DNA of 64,000 bases from VRUE01 sp963715625 (GTDB lineage Bacteria; Actinomycetota; Thermoleophilia; Solirubrobacterales; 70-9): the NCBI GenBank assembly GCA_963715625.1, contig OY970260.1:2356001-2420000 (forward strand), given 5' to 3'. The notes under the pieces are model-generated. The model worked only from the letters and a program-made list of their open reading frames with translations, searched no databases and was not told the DNA's origin. Below, piece by piece: positions 49,986 to 59,115 of this stretch. Position numbers and translations under genes: made by a program. The stretch's first letter is position 1. Each line of letters opens with the position of its first letter.

Positions 49986-51468
49986 GAGGATGTCCGGATC
50001 CCCGTGGAACTTCGGCGGCGATCCCCACGGATTGACGATCACACCGTAACGGCCTCGGCGACCTCCTGACGATCGGTGTTCGGTTGCGTGGTGTGCAGGG
50101 CGTGACGCTCGATCGCGATCACCAGCTTGGCGAGGTCGCGGTAACCGATCACCCTGCGGAACTGCTGCTCGGCGACGAGCATCCCGGCGGCGGTCCAGCG
50201 CTTGCGCATGTCGCCGTCTCGCCAGCGCTTCACGTTGCGCTGGGTGTGGCGGACGATCTCGATCATCGACTCGATCGGGTTGGTCGAGCCGAGCGTCTTG
50301 GCGAGCTGGCCGTCGATCCCGAGCCCCATCAGCGTCAGCGTCTCCTCCATCCCCTCGCGCAGGGAGGAGGCCGTGTCGGGCCAGGAGCGGTCCATCTCCG
50401 AGGCGAGCAGCTCGAGTCGCTGGCGGGCGAGCTCGGAGTCGGCGAGCGCCCACGCGGCCCGCAATCGCCCGCGGACCCGGTCACGGTCTGCCTCCGGCAA
50501 CAGATCGGTGACGTTGCGCTCCTTGTGGCGGTGGCAGCGATGCACCAGAGCGTGCTCTCCGAAGACCTCGCGGATCGCCTTGGCGAGCGCCTTGGCGCCG
50601 TCGATCACGAAGAGGATCCCTTGCTCGGGGTCGAGGCCGCGGTCGACCAAGTCGGCGAGCAGGGTGCGGGCGAGGGTGGCGTTCTCGGTCGAGCCCTCCC
50701 AGAGCCCGAGCGGGACCTTGACGCCCTCGGTGGTGATCCCGAGCGCGACGACGTGCATGCGCTCGGCGATCTCCAGGCCGTCGAGCATCATCGCCGCCAG
50801 GCGCACGTCCTCGAGCCCGCGGCTCATCAGCTCCTCCAGTGCCGTGGCGGTGCTCTCGACGAACGCCTCCGAGACCGAGGACTTCGAGGTCGCAGAGGAC
50901 TCCTCCTCGACGTCCTCTCCGACCGGCTCTCCGACGCCGGCGAAGCGGCGTGTAGAGACCCCGGCGAGCATCCGGTCCATCACAGCCCTGGTGAGCGGAT
51001 CGCGGTCGGCGAAGTGCTCGTAGGTGCCGAGCGGCAGCTCGCGCTCGTCGTCAGCGGTGCGCATCCGTGGCCGGCTCACCCGGACCCGGCGCCCGCCCAA
51101 GGTCATCGACCCGTCCTCATGACCATGGCGCTTCGCCGTTCGCTCGGGGTCGTGCTTGCCCTTGGGGCCGACCACCTCGGTGACCTCGGACTCCATCAGC
51201 TCGTGCACCACGCTGAGCCCGACGCCGACGCTCAGCGCGAGCAATCCCTCCCTCGCTGCTCCGACCATCTCGCCCAAGGCTTCCTGGACCTTCGGCGGGA
51301 GCGGGCTATCCGCGGTCTCGGTCGTCGTGGCGACCTTCGATGCGGGTACCTTCTTCATGGCGGTTCCTCCTGTTCCGGTTGGACTTCAAGCGCCCAGCAC
51401 GCTGCCGACGGCAGCGGACGGGGCGGGAGGACCGCCGTTCAAAGTTCTACGAGGTCTCGGACAACCTC
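49986..51468 (-). mobile_element. IS256-family element, complete, inserted in trlF
   Basis: 1483 bp. Ends GAGGATGTCCGG and, inverted, GAGGTTGTCCGA with further matching (CCCCGTGGAACTT/CCTCGTAGAACTT); an 8-bp target duplication GCTGGCAT lies at 49978-49985 and 51469-51476. Removing it joins the trlF codons CAT GCC AGC in frame. A 5' end remnant is at 8250-8632. Confidence 0.95.
50039..51358 (-). CDS. IS256-family (Mutator-type) transposase
   Basis: 439 residues. AGGAGG lies 6 bases before the ATG. VRVSRPRMRTADDERELPLG is the typical N-terminal segment; the DDE positions lie in AAMMLDGLEIAERM, ILFVIDGAKALAKA and TLGSTNPIESMIEIVRHT. Complete and apparently functional. Confidence 0.95.
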   Translation of the reverse strand: MKKVPASKVATTTETADSPLPPKVQEALGEMVGAAREGLLALSVGVGLSVVHELMESEVTEVVGPKGKHDPERTAKRHGHEDGSMTLGGRRVRVSRPRMRTADDERELPLGTYEHFADRDPLTRAVMDRMLAGVSTRRFAGVGEPVGEDVEEESSATSKSSVSEAFVESTATALEELMSRGLEDVRLAAMMLDGLEIAERMHVVALGITTEGVKVPLGLWEGSTENATLARTLLADLVDRGLDPEQGILFVIDGAKALAKAIREVFGEHALVHRCHRHKERNVTDLLPEADRDRVRGRLRAAWALADSELARQRLELLASEMDRSWPDTASSLREGMEETLTLMGLGIDGQLAKTLGSTNPIESMIEIVRHTQRNVKRWRDGDMRKRWTAAGMLVAEQQFRRVIGYRDLAKLVIAIERHALHTTQPNTDRQEVAEAVTV

Positions 51469-52254
51469 GCTGGCATGGACGATTTGGTCAGCGTCGCAGA
51501 CCACCGCCAGGTTTGGATTGTGGGTGACCATCACAATCTGGCGCCGCTCCTTGGCATTCTTGACCGCTGGCACCAGCAGCTCCGCGACAGTCTCGTTGTC
51601 GAGGTTCTCCTCGGGCTGGTCAATCACCAGCGGCACATCCTCACGATCGATCAATAGGTAGAAGATCAGCAGCAGGGTGCCGCGCTCGCCGGGGGAAAGT
51701 TGATCCAGCGGCTTACCCCTCCACAGGAGCTTGAACCGAGGCTCGAGATATGCGAGGCCGAAGAGGAAGTCGTAGACACCTTCGACCGTTGCCCCCCGCA
51801 TGAGTTGGCTCTCGAGGCTGCCCCCCGGGCGGTCCTCGCTGCGGACATCGTGGACAAGGTGATCGCCGATGTCTGCAAGAAACGCAGCAACGCCTTCTGC
51901 GCTCGAGAAATCGTGACCCTTAATCAGAGCGCGGAGTCGCTCGCGACCCTCCTGTTCGCCCTGGAAGCTACCGCGACGGCCTTGGTGGATTAGATCGAGA
52001 AGACCGTCCTCGAGACCGTCAACGGCAATCTCGGCGTCGAAGGAGAGGACGCTCACCTCCTCGGTGAACCCTTCCTCGACCATAAATTCCTGCACTGGGC
52101 GGTAGAGCTCACGGTAGGAATCGAGCAACTCCGACTTGGCAGCGAAGATCTCGCTAACTAGTTGGTTACGCTCCTCGCGCTTCGCCTCGGCCTGCGCGGG
52201 TAGGCGGGCGAGTTCGGTTAGTCGCGCCGCTGATATGGACGCCCATTTGTCAAG

Positions 52255-52501
52255 TCCCCAACCACCAAAGGCCCGCTGAAGCGGGCCTTCTTCTTGGGTC
52301 AGGAGGCGGCGGTCGGCCTGGTGCGCGACGCGCGGTCAGGCTGATATGCGCGGGTTGGCTACCGCAGGACCGGGTTTCGTCTCAGCGCCCGCTGTCTAGG
52401 ATCGAGCGTCGCCGCAGGGCGGCTGCTCATAGCGGCATCGCGGATGCGCTGCGCGAAGGGCCGAGCCCGCCGCCTCCTGACCCAAGCAGTGCTTGGTGGT
52501 C
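52255..52501 (-). ncRNA. Candidate structured RNA (bridge-RNA-like) of the IS110 element
   Basis: A perfect 20-bp inverted repeat (52293-52312 with 52467-52486) closes a 154-base region, and GGCCCGC-TGAA-GCGGGCC (about 52270-52287) forms a hairpin at the end of the element. IS110/IS1111 elements encode bridge RNAs in one non-coding end. Structure seen; function inferred. Confidence 0.35.
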
Positions 52502-53584
52502 TCAGTCGGCTGTCGCAACCGCCCAGCAGAAGCCGGAGAGCTCGCGCGCCACGGCGACCGCGCAGAGGGTGCGGCGCTTGCCGCGCTCTGAGTCAAGGCG
52601 CACCCAGCTGCGGTGCAGGCGCTGCTGCGCCTTCCAGGAGATCGCGCAGACCGCCTGGGGCTGGCCCTCCTGGCGGCGGCGCAGCGCCGTGCCTTTGCGC
52701 GGCGCCCGGCGGTAGTGCCAGGCCGCCTCGACGAGGAGCCGCCGGGCATGGCGGGAGCCCGACTTGGTGATCGCGCCCTGGCGGCGCTTCTCGCCGCTGC
52801 TGTTCTCCGAGGGCACCAGGCCGAGGTAGCTCATCAGCTGCGCCGGGCGGGCGAAGCGCTCGAAGTCGCCGACCTCCGCGCAGAGGCCGAGGGCGCTGAG
52901 GGTGTCGATGCCGCGCAGGCAGCGCAGGTGGGCGACCTGCTGCTCCCAAGGGGAACCCTCGACCAGCGATGCCATCTGGGACTCGAGGCTCTCGCGGCGC
53001 ACCAGCAGGGCGTCGATCGCCCCGATCCCGTCGAGCAGGACCGACTGGGCGACCGGCTCTGGGAGCTCGACCCTGCCCAGCCAGTCGAGATGGCGCTGGG
53101 TCCAGTTGTTGCCCTCGAAGCGCAGGTCGTGGCGCAGCAGGAGCTTGCCGACGCGGTGGCGGGCCCGCATCAGGTCGCCGCGGACGTCCTCGCGGGCGCG
53201 GACCAGGTCGCGCATCGCCTCTTCGGCCGGGGTCGGCACCCGCACCGCGTGCAGGCCACCGATCATCAGCAGCCGCACCAGCCGCTCGGCGTCGCGGCGA
53301 TCGGTCTTGACCCGGTCCTGGGCGGGGCGCTCGATCTTGCCCGGGGCGGCCACCGTGCAGCCGATGCCCCTCGCTGCCAGCGCCCGCGCCAGCCCGAAGC
53401 CGGTCGGGCCGGCCTCATAGGCGACTCGCACCGGCGCCGGCAGCCCGGCGCAGAACTCCGCCACCTGCTCGGTCGCCCCACCCATCCGCTGCACCGCCAA
53501 CTCGCCCGACTGCGAGTCGGCGATCGCCGCGACGACCTTCGCCGCGTGAACATCGAGACCCACCCACGTCCTAACCTGCGCCAT
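52502..53584 (-). CDS. IS110-family transposase
   Basis: 360 residues from ATG 53584. The N-terminal RuvC-like DEDD domain has VGLDVHAAKVVAAI, VRVAYEAGPTGFGLARA and DRVKTDRRDAERLVR. The C-terminal Tnp domain (LRCLRGIDTLSALGLCAEVG, LVPSENSSGEKRRQGAITKS with the nucleophilic Ser region) is complete. The structured non-coding region is 3' of the gene, which is the IS1111-like arrangement. Confidence 0.93.
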   Translation of the reverse strand: MAQVRTWVGLDVHAAKVVAAIADSQSGELAVQRMGGATEQVAEFCAGLPAPVRVAYEAGPTGFGLARALAARGIGCTVAAPGKIERPAQDRVKTDRRDAERLVRLLMIGGLHAVRVPTPAEEAMRDLVRAREDVRGDLMRARHRVGKLLLRHDLRFEGNNWTQRHLDWLGRVELPEPVAQSVLLDGIGAIDALLVRRESLESQMASLVEGSPWEQQVAHLRCLRGIDTLSALGLCAEVGDFERFARPAQLMSYLGLVPSENSSGEKRRQGAITKSGSRHARRLLVEAAWHYRRAPRKGTALRRRQEGQPQAVCAISWKAQQRLHRSWVRLDSERGKRRTLCAVAVARELSGFCWAVATAD

Positions 53585-56072
53585 GTCGGCACCCCCATGA
53601 TTGCGGTCCTCGCCGAGGCCGTTCCTCGGCGACAAACCCGCGCATCTCATGCGCGGGTGCCGACCTTTACGCCGGGCTCGGATCGAGCCGGCGCTCAGGT
53701 GGGCCGGCCATAGGGTCTAGACCCTTAACTGATTTCGGCTCCTCGGCGGAACCCTCAATCTCCGCCACCTCCTTTTTCCAGTTGGCGAGCGCCCGTAGAT
53801 ACTCCTGACGGCGGCGCTGGGGCTCGGCCAGCTTCTTGCGGATCTCGTCAGCTCGCTTGGAGGCCTCATCGCGCTTGCGGGCGTCGGAACCTTGGCGGCT
53901 CTTGTCGAGCGCTTCGGCGATCTCGGTGATCTCTTGTCGAGCTTCTCGCGAAGAACGACAAGCTCAGGGGTGTTCTCCTCGATTTTGACCAGCTGCCGTG
54001 GGTCGAGATCGAGCAGGCTGGCGTCCTCGGAGCTCTGCTCGTAAAACTCTTCAATTGAGGTCGTCAGGTTCTCGATCCGACCGCGCATCCGGTCAACGGC
54101 AACCCGTCGGCGCTTCGCGAGCTCTTCGCGCCCGCGAAGCGCCTTTTCTCCCTCTTCGAGCTTCTCAATCTCGGCCACGACCGCCTCGAGATCCTTTTCG
54201 GCTTGCTCTGCCTCGGGGCCCTCGCTTTGCTCCTTGCTCGGGTCCACCACCTCCGCTGGTTTTGCCTTGCGGTGAGACTTGAGCTCTCCGCGTCGCTGCT
54301 CGAGTTCGGCTTCGAGCCGGCGCTTGGCCTCTTTGGAACTACTACGGCGCAACTCCGTGTAATCGCGATTGACTTGCGCGAGCTTCTGGCGCAGCAGCCC
54401 GATCCGGGCTTCAGTCTCCTCAGTGGTGTGGCGGAAGAGCTCCTCCAACGAGGCACGCCCAAGCCGGTCGGCGCGCGGCACATGGGAGAAGATCACGCCT
54501 TCGAGCTCCTTGTCAAAGAGAGTTGGCGCCGAACTTTCCTGGATCTCGGCGCAAATTTGCTCAAGGTAATTCTGGGGGATGTGCTTGACCCGCTCAGGGA
54601 CGTTTGGGTCGGTCTCGGCGTCAAGCGTGCGGGTTTCCGAGTCCCCAGAGCGCCAGGTCAGCGTCGCCTTGAAATGACGGCCGAGGGCATGCTTGGGGTT
54701 GAGGAAGCGGCTGTCCCGCAAGAACGAGAAGTCCTCGCGGGTCTGGGCGTCGCCAAGCAGACCAATCACGTCAGCGAGCGCGCTCTTGCCGCTGCCCTTC
54801 TTGCCGATTACCGCGACGAGGCCGGGGTTGAGGGGAACCGAGCCGGAGAACCACTGCGCGTCCGCCCCTGCGTCTTCGTCTCGGTGGAACGAGATCTGGT
54901 CGATCAACTTGGTCGCCGAGGCCCTCTCTCGCTGAAGGGAGGGCGGCTCGGGTCCAATAAAAACCCGATCCTCGGGCTCGTGGCAGAGCTGGACGAGGCC
55001 GTCGAACGTCGGGTCCGCGCGAACCCAGAGCTGACGTCCCTCGGCGACCTCAAAAAGATCCTCCTCGCGATGGGCATCTGAGCCGTGGATACAGGGCTTT
55101 CGGCCCTTGAACTCGGCTTCGAAGGCGGTAACTGTGTCGGCCCTCTTGCCGAGGGCAAAGCTCCGCGTCCCCGGGTTGGAGGAGAAGAGCATGTGGGACT
55201 TCTGGATCAGCACCTTGCGGGTGCCGTGACCTTGGCCGTCCCAAGAGATCAGCGAGAGGTCCTCATCGGCGACAACGACGAAGAGGTAACGCTGCTTAAA
55301 GGCGCTGTCCTGGTCGAGGACATCAGAGATTTCGTGGTGAGAGACGGTCGCTTGGGTCATTCCGACCTCGAGATCGCTGCGATTTGCGAACTCGTCGTGC
55401 TCAGCTTTGAGGCGGGCGCCGAACTCCTCTAGATTGGCCAGCTTCAAAGGCCTCGCGCTGTCGCGGTCTCCGGGTGCCGACTCCGAGACGAACCGCAACC
55501 GGTGGAGGAAGTTTTCCTCGATCTGGCGACAGGGAACCTGGTCAGAGAAGATGACGTGCGCGTTGACGCGCGAGTCCTGCTCGCCGACCCTCACGAAATC
55601 ATCAAGGCGAAACTCGATATTGGGCAGAAGGCGGATCTTCCGGGCACGGTCGGCGAGCACATCTCCGAGCAACTCTTCGAGGCGGTTTGAGTCGCTCTGA
55701 AGGGCGCGAAGCTCCTTGAAGCCCTCGATCGTGAAGTAATCGGTGACACCGATCACGGCGATCTCGGTCGCCGCAGCCTTGCTGAACAACGCCTTGGCGT
55801 AGGCGTCAAAGTCATCACCGAAGCCGTTGTTCAGAGCCGAGAACGGAGTATGAACATGCAGATCCCACCTCCGCCACTCTGAGCCGCGCGGGTATGCAGC
55901 TTTGGCTCGATCAGCTAGCGCCTCCATGGCAAGGGACGCTAACGCCCAGCCGGACGGATTTAGGTCGACGGGCTGTTCCGTCAGCGCCAGGAATTGACCT
56001 GTCGTCGTTTGTCGGCCCCTGCCTGTCAGAATCGCGCCGGGATGAGAGCGAGGATGCGCATGGAGACAGCAG

Positions 56073-59000
56073 TTGGCTGAAGCCGACCTTTCGAATCCGA
56101 TCCTGAACTCGCCGTTCGACCCGCCCGAGTCCCACTTCGAGCTCGGCGAGCGTGGGCCGACCGGCGAGATCAAGCAGGGGCGCCGGCGGAGCGAGTCATT
56201 CATCCCCGTTTCGAGGCCGACCAAGGGCTCCGGCGAGCAGCAGGCGCTCGACTTCGACCCGACCGGGGAGCGCCTGGAGCAGAACTCGCTGATCAACGAC
56301 ATCCGCGTCGAGGTCGAGCGCTGGCGGATGCACAACTGGAACGGCGTCACTCCTTACACCCGCAAGCTACTGACGCACTGGGCTCCGGGGCCTCATCGCG
56401 AGGACGCGGTCTTCTTCTGTCAGCGTGAGGCCGCCGAAACCGCGATCTTCCTCGCCGAGGTCGCCGGTCGCCACGGCACCGCCGACTACCGGCGCCGGCT
56501 CGAGCCCGTCAACGCCGATCACAACTCGGGTCTTCCTCGGGTGGGCCTGAAGATGGCGACGGGCACTGGTAAGACGGTGGTGATGGCGATGCTGATCGCC
56601 TGGCAGACGATCAACAAGACGATGGCGCCATCTGACGCGCGTTTCGCGAGCCGTTTTCTCATCATCACGCCCGGAATCACGATCCGCGATCGACTTGGCG
56701 TGCTCCACCCCGAGCGCGAAGACAGCTACTACCGGGAGCGCGACCTTGTCCCGCCGGACCTTTGGCATGGGCTGCTCAGGGCCGAGGTCGGGATCGTCCA
56801 CCGCTACGCCTTTGAACCCCGTTACGCGAAGGAGATCAAGGGGATCGCCGAGAACACGCGCAAGCTGCTCCGCGGCGGCAGGGGCGAGGAAGCCGACGCC
56901 TTCCGTGAGAAGCCCGCCGAGGTCGCGGCGCGGATCCTGCGCGACCTCTCGGGCGGGAAGGGAGGAATCGTCGTCCTCAATGACGAGGCTCACCACTGCT
57001 ACCAGGACAACCTGGATCCCGAGGAGAAGGCGGAGAGGGAAGACAAGGACCGCAATCGCGAGGCGCGGGTCTGGTTCAGGGGTCTCGAAGAGCTACAGAA
57101 GGCCGCCCCAGTCAAGGCGGTCTACGACCTCTCGGCCACGCCCTACTACCTGAAGGGCTCCGGTTACAGCGAGGGCTTCATCTTCCCGTGGGTGGTCTCG
57201 GACTTCTCCCTGATGGACGCGATCGAGTCGGGGATCGTCAAGGTCCCGCGCCCGCCCGTCGACGACGACGCCAAGGACGACCAGGTCGTCTACCTGAACC
57301 TGTGGGACAACATCCAACCGCCGTTGCCGAAACGGGTAAAGCGCAGCGAGCTCAGCGTCGCCGACTGGACCATCCCCGTGACGCTCGAGGGAGCGCTCCA
57401 GAGCCTCTATCGGAGCTACGAGCGCGGCTACTCCCACTACCGGGGCGAGCTGGTGGCGCTGGGCGAGCCGCCACCCGTGATGATCGTCGTCTGCCCGAAC
57501 ACGGCCGTGTCGAAGCTCGTCTTCGACTGGATCTCGGGCTGGGAGAAGGAGCTTGACGACGGCGTCACTGTGCTCGTCCCGGGCGAGCTGGAGCTTCTCT
57601 CGAACGTCGAGGACGGAAAGTGGACGGCGCGGCAGCGGACGATCTTGATCGACACCGTCCAACTCGAGTCCGGCAATCCGCTTGGTAGGGATTTCAAGCA
57701 GGACGCCGCACATGAGATCGAGGCATTCAAGCACGAGTTCCGCCGGCGGAACCCGGGCGCCGACCTCGCTGAGATCGACGACGCCGCCCTCCTGCGCGAG
57801 GCGATGAACACGGTCGGCAAGAAGGGCAAGCTCGGCGAGCAGATCCGCTGTGTCGTCTCGGTCGGGATGCTGACCGAGGGTTGGGACGCGAACACGGTCA
57901 CGCACATTCTTGGGGTTCGCCCCTTCCGCAGTCAGCTCCTTTGCGAGCAGGTCGTGGGCCGGGGGCTGCGGCGCCGCAGCTATGCCGTCAACGAGGACGA
58001 TCTCCTTGAGCCCGAGTACGCCGAGGTCTACGGGGTCCCGTTCGCCTTTATTCCCTCCGACAGGCCCGTCCCCAAGCCCCGCACCCCGAGGCCTGCGATC
58101 GAGGTCCAAGCCCTGCCTGAGCGAGACGAGCTCGCGATCGAGTTCCCGAAGCTTGACGGCTACCGGATCGAGTTGCCCGACGAGCAACTCCACGCCGACT
58201 TCACCGGCGATTCGCATATGCACCTCGACCAGGAGGGGCTCGCGCTCTGGGTCAAGACTGGCGGGGTGATCGGGGAGAGCGAGGAGGTCGACCTGGACCA
58301 GATCCGCGAGGCGCGTCCGCAGGCGGTCGCCTTCGCGCTTGCCCGGGAGCTGATAAGGCGAAAGTTCGCGGCGCACGGCGGGGTAGAGCGACCCTGGCTC
58401 TTTCCACGTCTGGTCGAGATCGCCAGGCAGTGGCTCGATCAGTGCGTGACGGCGGACCCCGGCGTGACCAAGGGTAACCTGCTGCTGGCGCAGCCTGGGG
58501 CGGAGGCGGCGGAGAAGATCCACGGGGCGATCGTCCGCTACGGCGAGGAACGGGACCGTCCCCAACTCGTGATGCCGATCATCCGCACTTTCGACCCGCG
58601 GGGCTCGACCCGCGAGGTGAACTTCCTCACGCGCAAGGTCGTGATGGACCCGCCGCCGACGAAGTCGCACCTCAACCACGTCGTCCTCGACGGCGCTCGC
58701 GGCAACACCTGGGAGGAGGGGCTGGCAGGGCACCTCGAGAGCGACCAACGCGTCGCCGCCTACGTCAAGAACGAGCGCCTCGGCTTCACGATCCCCTACG
58801 TCCACCAGGGTCGCAGCCACGAGTACGTGCCCGACTTCCTCGTCCGGCTCGCGCGAGAAGACGATGACGTTGCACGGACCCTGATCGTCGAGGTCTCGGG
58901 CACCCAGAAGTCGCCCGGCCCGACCAAGGCGAAGGCGGAGACCGCGCGGGATCAGTGGTGCGCGGCGGTCAACAATTGGGGCGAGCTCGGGCGCTGGGGT

Positions 59001-59102
59001 TATGTCGAGGTCCATGACCCGTGGAAAGAGTGGTACCGCCTCGACGCGGCGATCGACCGCCTCTTCGGAGACGACCGCGAGCTGCTCGGGCTCGCGGCCT
59101 GA
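56073..59102 (+). CDS. Type III restriction-type DEAD/DEAH helicase-nuclease
   Basis: 1009 residues; the start is TTG 56073 (an upstream ATG is out of frame). Walker A GLKMATGTGKTVVMAM (residues about 158-173), Walker B VVLNDEAHHCY (about 302), DLSATPYYLKGSG (motif III), and EQVVGRGLRRRSY (motif VI). The C-terminal region (PDFLVRLAREDDDVARTLIVE, VSGTQKSPGPTK) has the PD...E-x-S pattern of a PD-(D/E)XK-like nuclease. It resembles the BPTD_3080-type restriction proteins found beside trlF. Divergent from trlF across 145 bases, 13 bases before the methyltransferase. Confidence 0.88.
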   Translation: MAEADLSNPILNSPFDPPESHFELGERGPTGEIKQGRRRSESFIPVSRPTKGSGEQQALDFDPTGERLEQNSLINDIRVEVERWRMHNWNGVTPYTRKLLTHWAPGPHREDAVFFCQREAAETAIFLAEVAGRHGTADYRRRLEPVNADHNSGLPRVGLKMATGTGKTVVMAMLIAWQTINKTMAPSDARFASRFLIITPGITIRDRLGVLHPEREDSYYRERDLVPPDLWHGLLRAEVGIVHRYAFEPRYAKEIKGIAENTRKLLRGGRGEEADAFREKPAEVAARILRDLSGGKGGIVVLNDEAHHCYQDNLDPEEKAEREDKDRNREARVWFRGLEELQKAAPVKAVYDLSATPYYLKGSGYSEGFIFPWVVSDFSLMDAIESGIVKVPRPPVDDDAKDDQVVYLNLWDNIQPPLPKRVKRSELSVADWTIPVTLEGALQSLYRSYERGYSHYRGELVALGEPPPVMIVVCPNTAVSKLVFDWISGWEKELDDGVTVLVPGELELLSNVEDGKWTARQRTILIDTVQLESGNPLGRDFKQDAAHEIEAFKHEFRRRNPGADLAEIDDAALLREAMNTVGKKGKLGEQIRCVVSVGMLTEGWDANTVTHILGVRPFRSQLLCEQVVGRGLRRRSYAVNEDDLLEPEYAEVYGVPFAFIPSDRPVPKPRTPRPAIEVQALPERDELAIEFPKLDGYRIELPDEQLHADFTGDSHMHLDQEGLALWVKTGGVIGESEEVDLDQIREARPQAVAFALARELIRRKFAAHGGVERPWLFPRLVEIARQWLDQCVTADPGVTKGNLLLAQPGAEAAEKIHGAIVRYGEERDRPQLVMPIIRTFDPRGSTREVNFLTRKVVMDPPPTKSHLNHVVLDGARGNTWEEGLAGHLESDQRVAAYVKNERLGFTIPYVHQGRSHEYVPDFLVRLAREDDDVARTLIVEVSGTQKSPGPTKAKAETARDQWCAAVNNWGELGRWGYVEVHDPWKEWYRLDAAIDRLFGDDRELLGLAA

Positions 59103-59115
59103 AAGGGTTCACCGG

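Larger units (their letters stand above)
52255..53718 (-). mobile_element. IS110-family element inserted in trlF
   Basis: About 1464 bp. It sits between the trlF sequences AAGGGT and TGACAAATGG (minus strand). A CT dinucleotide is present at both junctions, and one CT restores the codons GGT CTT GAC. No longer target duplication and no terminal inverted repeats, as typical for IS110. The 247 bases downstream of the transposase are unusually structured. Confidence 0.9.
49822..55927 (-). pseudogene. trlF: trlF-like PHP-domain/ABC-ATPase gene broken by IS256, IS110 and a frameshift
   Basis: Segment 1 (55927-53721): PHP nuclease-like N-terminus (WDLHVHTPFSALNN, then IGVTDYFTIEG), P-loop VAVIGKKGSGKSALADVIG and coiled coil. 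A frameshift near 53938-53948 interrupts this segment. Segment 2 (52252-51477): LSPGERGTLLLIFYLLIDRE (ABC signature), VPLVIDQPEENLDN (Walker B) and VMVTHNPNLAVVCDAD. Segment 3 (49985-49822): SIDKVNGNRVTYVSGSIEDP to the stop. Joined in order they give about 1048 codons in one frame apart from the frameshift. The TrlF family is associated with restriction/defence loci. Inactive as it stands. Confidence 0.85.

Noticed and set aside
57093..59015. 640-codon ORF antisense to the restriction helicase
   Set aside because: Shadow of the helicase, which has complete motifs.
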